DNA of 8,742 bases. It comes from an uncultured Eubacteriales bacterium. GTDB lineage: Bacteria; Bacillota; Clostridia; Oscillospirales; Oscillospiraceae. The notes under the pieces are model-generated. The model saw only the letters and a program-made list of their open reading frames with translations, made no database searches and was not told the DNA's origin. Where the stretch lies: NCBI GenBank assembly GCA_934567745.1, contig CAKTJM010000079.1, positions 1 through 8,742 on the forward strand. Reading direction: 5' to 3'. Position numbers and translations under genes: made by a program. Shown piece after piece: positions 4,938-8,742 of the stretch (positions within the stretch are counted from its first letter, which is position 1; the number at the start of each line of letters is the position of its first letter).

Positions 4938-5642
4938 ATGGACATCACCGTGATCTATTCGACCGGACGGAAGGCCCGGTCCTGTTCCTATGGCATCGCA
5001 CAGCTGCTCATCGGGTCGCTCCTCGACGGAGGCACGCTCCATGAGTTCCAGCTCCCGCGCGACTTCTCCCATCTCTGCGTCGGGTGCTACGCCTGTATCG
5101 AGGGGCGGGAGGACCGCTGCGGCGGGCACGAGGCGCTCGCGCCGATCATCGCGGCGATGGAGCGGTCGGACCTGATCGTGCTGTGCACGCCGACCTATGT
5201 ATACCACACGCCCGGACAGATGAAGGCGCTGCTGGACCACTTCGCCTACCGCTGGGTGGTCCACCGCCCGGACCTGTCCTTCATGAAGAAGCAGGCCGTC
5301 ATCATCGGCACCGGCGCGGGCGGCGGCCTATGCTCGGCCGCCCGGGACATCAAGGACAGCACGGACCACTGGGGCATCGGGCGGACGTATGTGCTCACCC
5401 AGCGGGTCTGGGGCTATGGCTGGACGACCCTGCCGGACTCGTTCCGGAAGGCCGCGGCGGCCAAGGTCGAGAAGGTCGCGGCCCGCGTGCGGCGGCACGC
5501 GGACCGGCCGGTCCCGTCGTGCAAGGTGCGGGCGCTGTTCTATCTCTACCGCCGCCTCCACCGGGACCGCAAGATGACACCGGTGGACGACGACCATTGG
5601 CAGGCGCAGGGCTACCTCACGGGTCGGCCCTGGCGGACCTGA
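4938..5642 (+). CDS. Flavodoxin-fold NAD(P)H-dependent oxidoreductase with a cysteine cluster (iron-sulfur flavoprotein-like)
   Basis: 234 residues. The N-terminal strand ITVIYSTGRKARSC replaces the usual phosphate loop, and the flavin-site motif PTYVYHTPGQMKALLDHF is clear, as in WrbA/iron-sulfur flavoprotein relatives. Between them, C47, C50, C53 and C61 form CX2CX2CX7C, which fits the compact CX2CX2CX4-7C motif known to bind a 4Fe-4S cluster in archaeal-type Isf proteins. A TGAGGGLC stretch and a basic C-terminal half follow. It would transfer electrons through FMN, possibly with a cluster. ATG 4938 comes 3 bases after the previous stop, so translation is probably coupled. Many bacterial relatives keep only some of these cysteines, so cluster binding is a prediction. 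Confidence 0.85.
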   Translation: MDITVIYSTGRKARSCSYGIAQLLIGSLLDGGTLHEFQLPRDFSHLCVGCYACIEGREDRCGGHEALAPIIAAMERSDLIVLCTPTYVYHTPGQMKALLDHFAYRWVVHRPDLSFMKKQAVIIGTGAGGGLCSAARDIKDSTDHWGIGRTYVLTQRVWGYGWTTLPDSFRKAAAAKVEKVAARVRRHADRPVPSCKVRALFYLYRRLHRDRKMTPVDDDHWQAQGYLTGRPWRT

Positions 5643-5658
5643 ACAGGGGAGGAACGAT

Positions 5659-6354
5659 ATGACGATCCCGGACAAAAACGAGGGGCACTCGAAGCCGGTC
5701 GCGGTCGATCCGCGGGAGACGACCCGCGCGGCGGCCTATGCGCTGTGGATGGACGCGCCGGGGCCGATGGTGACCGTCTTCAAGACGCTGGACATCACGC
5801 CGCTCATCCGATACGGCCGCAGGCGCAGGCTCAAGCTCAACATGCTGCTGTGCTGGTGCATCGGCCGCGCGGCCAGCCAGGTGAAGGAGTTCACCCTGCT
5901 GCCGGTGGGGCGGGAGCTCCTCCGCTACGACGCGCTGGCGGTGAACACCATCGTGCAGGACCGGACGGGCGAGGTCAGCTCCTGCGACGTGCCCTTCTCC
6001 CCCGACCTGCGGCGGTTCAACGAGGACTATCTGCGTCTGACGCGCCAGGTCGCCGAGACCTGTGAAAACCACGATCTGACGGAACACATGGTCATCGGCA
6101 CCTCCGCCATCGTGGACACGGAGCTGGACGGGGTCGTCGGCATGAACAGCGGCATCTTCCACAACCCCTTCCTCACCTGGGGCCGCTATCGCCGCGGGCC
6201 CCTGTGCACGACCCTCCCCCTCTCCTTCCAGTTCCACCACACCCAGATGGACGGCGCGCACGCCGGACGGTTCCTGGCGCTGCTGCAGGAGGAGATCCGG
6301 GCCGTCCGCACACACGGCGGCGCACATGGAACGAAGAACGAACTACGACGATAA
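5659..6354 (+). CDS. CatA-like O-acetyltransferase (chloramphenicol acetyltransferase family)
   Basis: 231 residues, slightly longer than the 210-220 usual for type A chloramphenicol acetyltransferases. The active-site motif is present as FHHTQMDGAHAGRF: catalytic H194 and D198-G199 match the family's HHxxxDGxH signature. Other family-like segments are LNMLLCWCIGRA, VSSCDVPFSPDLRRF and the IFHNPFLTWG region. Such enzymes use acetyl-CoA to acylate a hydroxyl group. CatA-like proteins in gut Clostridia are often not proven to confer resistance, so the substrate is open. ATG 5659 follows AGGGGAGGAACG and lies 16 bases after the previous stop. The C-terminal tail GGAHGTKNELRR is unlike the core and may be a late extension. 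Confidence 0.9.
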   Translation: MTIPDKNEGHSKPVAVDPRETTRAAAYALWMDAPGPMVTVFKTLDITPLIRYGRRRRLKLNMLLCWCIGRAASQVKEFTLLPVGRELLRYDALAVNTIVQDRTGEVSSCDVPFSPDLRRFNEDYLRLTRQVAETCENHDLTEHMVIGTSAIVDTELDGVVGMNSGIFHNPFLTWGRYRRGPLCTTLPLSFQFHHTQMDGAHAGRFLALLQEEIRAVRTHGGAHGTKNELRR

Positions 6355-6407
6355 GGAGTCATTTTTTGAGATCTTACATCACGACATCACTGGAGCGTGT
6401 GGCCTGA
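6353..6407 (+). promoter_or_regulatory. Possible 13-codon leader ORF between the acetyltransferase and RNHCP genes
   Basis: AAGGAG (6353-6358) lies 7 bases before TTG 6366, which opens 13 codons (LRSYITTSLERVA) ending at TGA 6405-6407, just ahead of the hairpin at 6410. AGA, TCT, ACA and TCA are used, codons otherwise scarce in these GC-rich genes. This may be a translated leader, or simply a patch of non-coding AT-rich DNA or a gene remnant. Confidence 0.3.
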
Positions 6408-6409
6408 CC

Positions 6410-6438
6410 GGGAGGTCCGGTCCCACGCCGGTCCTCCC
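6410..6438 (+). promoter_or_regulatory. Leader hairpin upstream of the RNHCP gene
   Basis: GGGAGGTCCGG (6410-6420) and CCGGTCCTCCC (6428-6438) form an 11-bp stem with one central T-T mismatch and a 7-base loop. No U run follows, so it is probably not a terminator. The TCCTCC in its right arm (6432-6437) is exactly complementary to the RNHCP ribosome site GGAGGA (6465-6470), so two exclusive pairings are possible. Confidence 0.5.
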
Positions 6439-6475
6439 GAAGGAGACGAGACCACATCACTTCAGGAGGATCACC

Positions 6476-6901
6476 ATGAACAGAGAAAACAAGCGCAAGA
6501 CGTTTGAAAAAGGCTATTACAAGACCCACGCCTGCCACGACAGCTTCACCTGCAAGGTCTGCGGCAGGCTCTGCACGCCCCAGGGCGCCGGGAGCGCCCA
6601 CCGCGACCACTGCCCCAACTGTCTCTCCAGTCTCCACCTCGACGTCGAGCCCGGCGACCGGGCGTCCGACTGCGGCGGCATCATGGAGCCGGTGGCGGTC
6701 TGGGTGCGCCGCGGCGGCGAGTGGGCCGTCATCCACCGCTGCAAGCGGTGCGGGGCGCTCAGCTCCAATCGCATCGCAGCGGACGACAACCCCATGAAGC
6801 TCATGAGCATCGCCATGAGGCCGCTGTGCGCGCCGCCGTTCCCGCTCGAACGCATCGAGGAGATGACGGCGCTCATGGGCGGCGACGGGGCGATGCCCTG
6901 A
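6476..6901 (+). CDS. RNHCP-domain zinc-binding protein
   Basis: 142 residues. It matches the RNHCP family: FTCKVCG (C26, C29), then the signature, here RDHCPNCLSSLHLD (C46, C49), then EPGDRASDCGGIMEP, a GEWAVIHRCKRCGALSSNRIAADDN block (C89, C92) and a helical tail. The three CxxC pairs suggest zinc-ribbon folding. The asparagine of the name-giving motif is aspartate here (RDHCP). The family is short and cytoplasmic, and its function is unknown. ATG 6476 is chosen because AGGAGGA stands directly before it. The frame stays open up to ATG 6326, but that stretch lacks family similarity and crosses a hairpin. It is the last gene of the TetR operon, before a strong terminator. Confidence 0.88.
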   Translation: MNRENKRKTFEKGYYKTHACHDSFTCKVCGRLCTPQGAGSAHRDHCPNCLSSLHLDVEPGDRASDCGGIMEPVAVWVRRGGEWAVIHRCKRCGALSSNRIAADDNPMKLMSIAMRPLCAPPFPLERIEEMTALMGGDGAMP

Positions 6902-6960
6902 AAGGAGGAGGAGCGGAGGCAGATCCGCACCCGCTCCCCCGCGTGGCGGCGGCCCATCCC
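6902..6960 (+). other. Short gene-free stretch with a strong ribosome-site-like sequence
   Basis: AAAGGAGGAGG begins at the RNHCP stop codon, but no start codon follows at a useful distance. A short GGAGCGG/CCGCTCC inverted repeat (6910-6916 and 6932-6938) lies just after. It may be the leftover start of a deleted downstream gene, or simply untranslated sequence before the terminator. Confidence 0.4.
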
Positions 6961-6972
6961 CAGACGAAAGGA

Positions 6973-7018
6973 AGAGACGCAGAGCATACCCGATCGGTAT
7001 CGCTCTGCGTCTCTTTTC
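6973..7018. terminator. Strong terminator ending the TetR operon, shared with the convergent minus-strand genes
   Basis: AGAGACGCAGAGC plus ATACC (6973-6990) pairs with GGTAT (6996-7000) and GCTCTGCGTCTCT (7002-7014), giving 18 bp with one bulged C at 7001 and a CGATC loop. TTTC follows. On the minus side a CTTCCTTTC run follows the stem, so it may also end the minus transcript. Confidence 0.92.
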
Positions 7019-7033
7019 ATAAAACAGTCGTCG

Positions 7034-7452
7034 TCAATGCACCAGGACATCGCGTAGCGCCATCATGCGCTGCCAGCCGGTCGGGTCGCAGACGTCCCGG
7101 GTGGCGGCTCCAGCGTGTCGATGAGCGCATCGATATGCTCCTTCGCCCGCTCCGGCGACAGGAGCAGCGCCCCATAGACCTCGTCGCAGAAGGTCCGGTC
7201 CGTCTTCGCGTCCTCCAGCAGCAGCGGACACGCCGCCCGGAACGTGTGGAAGGCCGCCACGCCGCCCCAGTAGTCGCTCTCCTCTCCGTAGTCTCGGAGA
7301 TCGGAGAAGCGCGCGTGCGCCTCGATCGCGCCCGCCTGTGCGACGGCCACGAGGTCCCCGTCGTCCCGCGCTGCGCTCTGCCAGAGCGCCCCGAAGACGA
7401 CCGCCGCGAGCAGCGCCGCCGCGGTCAGGATGGTCAAAATCCATTTCTGCAT
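7034..7452 (-). pseudogene. Small membrane-anchored protein with a C-terminal frameshift
   Basis: ATG 7452 (GAGGAGGAACGAT upstream) opens a 129-residue frame ending at 7063. Residues 4-24 form a signal anchor (WILTILTAAALLAAVVFGALW). The rest is probably extracellular and helical, with DYWGGVAAFHTFRAA and FCDEVYGALLLSPERAKEHI. After the segment DALIDTLE the frame turns into PPPGTSATRPAGSA, which looks non-native. The next frame instead gives ATRDVCDPTGWQRMMALRDVLVH, a plausible helical ending with stop at 7034-7036, close to the terminator. One missing base within about 7099-7110 (a GCCGCCACCCGGG context) explains this. It could be a real mutation or a sequencing error. I recognise no named family. 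It starts 13 bases after the repaired end of the CPBP gene, so the two form an operon. Confidence 0.65.
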
Positions 7453-7465
7453 ATCGTTCCTCCTC

Positions 7466-8271
7466 TCAGGTCCGAGCGGTCGGATCGGCCGTAGACCGAT
7501 GCGGATGGACCGTGAACGCCAGGATGAGGGCAGCGTTCAGGGCCAGGACCACGACACTGCCCTCCATCCCCGCTGTGCCCCGGCCAGGAGCGATGGGCCG
7601 CCGAGCCTGATCGTACACAGGGTGGGATAGTCATCCGCCAGCGAGACGCCGCCCAGGACGAGCCCGCCGACCAGGTCCCAGACGAAGTGCATCAGAACAG
7701 GGGCCACCAGGGACCCTGTCCGCTCCAAAACGGCCGTCATCGCCAGGCTCATCGTCACGACGCCCAGGACCGGGACGACGCCCGCCGAAAAGATCCCGCC
7801 GTGCATCACGGTGAACATGGCCGTCGTGACCGCCGCAGCGCAGGATACACCGTAGCTCGCCCTGAGCAGCTGGTACAGATAGCCGCGGACGAGCAGCTCC
7901 TGCATCATCGTATTGAGGAAGAGGGACACGAGCCACAGGCCCAGCAGGGGGACGCGGGTGCAGCCGATGATGCCCATCGTCCCGGTGGCACACAGGATGG
8001 CCACAGCGGTCCCGACCCAGATCGTCCCCGCCAGGATGCCGACCGCGCCGTTCCTCAGGGGCGAAGAAACGAGGGCGCGGGGGAGCCTCCGCCTCTCCCC
8101 GATCCAAAAGATGGCCGTACAAGCCACGACCGCCAGGAACGGGATCAGCTCCGCCCAGAAGCGCCAGACGGCCCCATCCGCCGCGGACGGGATCGGCAGG
8201 AAGCTCGCCAGCAGCGCCCAGCCAACGAAGAACGCGAGCGCCTTCCCCGCGACGACCAACAGCTTTTTCAT
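7466..8271 (-). pseudogene. CPBP-family intramembrane metalloprotease, frameshifted near its C-terminus
   Basis: From ATG 8271 (GGGAGGGAGCGAG upstream) the frame runs 244 residues to 7537. The catalytic motifs are intact: QELLVRGYLY (E125, R129), FTVMHGGIF (H157) and MHFVWDLVGG (H195). The first glutamate of EExxxR is glutamine, as in many of this subfamily. The family segment GGVSLADDYPTL follows. After LLAGAQRG the frame gives RAVSWSWP and stops. One extra G in the GGGG run at 7568-7571 would restore GMEGSVVVLALNAALILAF plus a polar tail, ending at 7466 with about 268 residues, the expected last helix. These proteins act in the membrane on unknown substrates, sometimes in bacteriocin self-protection. 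All catalytic residues precede the lesion, so activity may survive. It starts 110 bases after the hydrolase gene, from its own promoter. Confidence 0.85.
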
Positions 8272-8320
8272 CTCGCTCCCTCCCCGGACGGCAGCGCCGC
8301 ACCGCTTTTTCTCCGCCCTC

Positions 8321-8349
8321 ATTATATCGTGCCGGGTCGGGAATGGCAA
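8321..8349 (-). promoter_or_regulatory. Promoter of the CPBP protease and small anchored protein genes
   Basis: On the minus strand TTGCCA (8344-8349), a 17-base spacer and TATAAT (8321-8326) lie 50 bases before the start at 8271. The -10 box is perfect and the -35 box has one mismatch. Confidence 0.85.
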
Positions 8350-8381
8350 GCTCTCGCCTCCCCCGCTGTCCGAACGGACGT

Positions 8382-8742
8382 TCACGCCATCGTCCGCAGG
8401 GCCGCCAGGAACGCCTTCGGCTCCTCGACGTGGATCGCGTGCCCGCAGGCGAAGCGGACGAGCGTACAGTCCGGGACGAGGGCCAGGACGCGCCGGAGGT
8501 CCTCCTCGCTGGACGCCGCCAGCAGGAGCCCGTCCGGCCCGAGCACCGTTTTGGCCTTCAGGAACAGGGTGCGGCAGCGGATGCCGCGCAGCAGGTCCTC
8601 GTGGGCGATCCCGGCGTGGAAGCGGTCCGTATAGAACGCCTCGCCGAAGCGGGGATCGTAGTCGTTCATGCCCTGATAGGCGGCCAGGCCCGTCCTGGGC
8701 CAGAACGGGACCCAGAGGTCCCTGTCCGGCCGTCTCCTGCGG
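8382..8742 (-). CDS. Alpha/beta hydrolase, C-terminal part (start outside window)
   Basis: Open from the window edge to a TGA at 8382-8384, giving about 119 residues. It shows the end of an alpha/beta hydrolase: a lid-like region with FWPRTGLAAYQGMNDYDPRF, then the strand IRCRTLFLKAKTVLGPDGLL, which normally carries the late acid region, and VRFACGHAIHVEEPKAFLAAL, whose GHxIHVEEP element holds the catalytic histidine. The nucleophile serine lies outside the window. ATG 8669 is internal to the fold and not the true start. The substrate is unknown. The gene ends 33 bases before the CPBP promoter, and no clear terminator is seen between them apart from a weak 5-bp GTCCG/CGGAC hairpin (8369-8380). 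Confidence 0.85.
   Translation of the reverse strand, partial: RRRRPDRDLWVPFWPRTGLAAYQGMNDYDPRFGEAFYTDRFHAGIAHEDLLRGIRCRTLFLKAKTVLGPDGLLLAASSEEDLRRVLALVPDCTLVRFACGHAIHVEEPKAFLAALRTMA

Noticed and set aside
4443..5264. 273-codon minus-strand open frame opposite the redox operon
   Set aside because: Asp/Arg/Gln/Gly-rich antisense reading of well-supported genes, with no ribosome site or domain.
5659..6354. Calling the CatA-like gene a chloramphenicol resistance gene
   Set aside because: The catalytic motif supports an acyltransferase, but substrate specificity cannot be read from this motif alone.
6326..6475. N-terminal extension of the RNHCP gene to ATG 6326
   Set aside because: The extension would overlap the acetyltransferase end, lacks its own good ribosome site and has no family similarity; AGGAGGA directly precedes ATG 6476.
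7687..8634. 315-codon plus-strand open frame
   Set aside because: Antisense to the CPBP protease, whose catalytic motifs and promoter are clear on the minus strand.
1..8742. CRISPR arrays, tRNA/rRNA genes, phage or transposase genes, long direct repeats
   Set aside because: None found by reading both strands; small or diverged elements could be missed without a search tool.

Overview
The window is GC-rich DNA, roughly two thirds G+C by eye. It has strong AGGAGG-type ribosome binding sites, sigma-A-like promoters (TTGACA, 17 bases, TATAAT) and short intrinsic terminators. With the protein families present (RNHCP zinc protein, DUF3781, CatA-like acetyltransferase, CPBP proteases, NhaC-type antiporter), this suggests a GC-rich Bacillota, probably a Clostridia/Oscillospirales-type gut bacterium. 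The taxon is inferred from style and family content, not proven.

Layout. (1) 2-190, plus: the last 62 residues of a GyrI-like effector-binding protein, ending at a terminator shared with the convergent gene behind it. (2) 288-2244: a decayed stretch. A divergent pair, a LysR regulator (minus) and an NhaC-type Na+/H+ antiporter (plus), each appears to have lost its middle; the antiporter junction is also out of frame. After a terminator comes a consensus promoter with no gene behind it, only a perfect 16-bp hairpin. A second promoter then drives a protein that looks like the front half of a CPBP membrane protease without its catalytic centre. (3) 2281-3245: an intact aspartate/glutamate racemase gene overlapping a DUF3781 gene, then a terminator. 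(4) 3299-7018: an apparently intact six-gene operon, TetR regulator - flavodoxin - four-helix membrane protein - flavodoxin-fold oxidoreductase with a CX2CX2CX7C cluster - CatA-like acyltransferase - RNHCP zinc protein. It has a consensus promoter embedded in a double palindromic operator and ends at a strong terminator. (5) 7034-8742, minus: the C-terminal part of an alpha/beta hydrolase, a CPBP protease with intact catalytic motifs but a frameshift near its end, and a small membrane-anchored protein, also frameshifted.

How it fits together. The TetR operon is the coherent functional unit: an autoregulated redox module with two FMN-type proteins around a membrane protein, plus an acyltransferase and a zinc-ribbon protein. 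The most unusual pattern is the concentration of apparent internal deletions in the first 2.3 kb, hitting a regulator, its likely target and a nearby membrane protein, next to a promoter with no gene. This reads as ongoing gene decay by deletion, or possibly an assembly problem. The single-base frameshifts at 7.1 and 7.57 kb lie next to short G/C runs and could be real mutations or sequencing errors.
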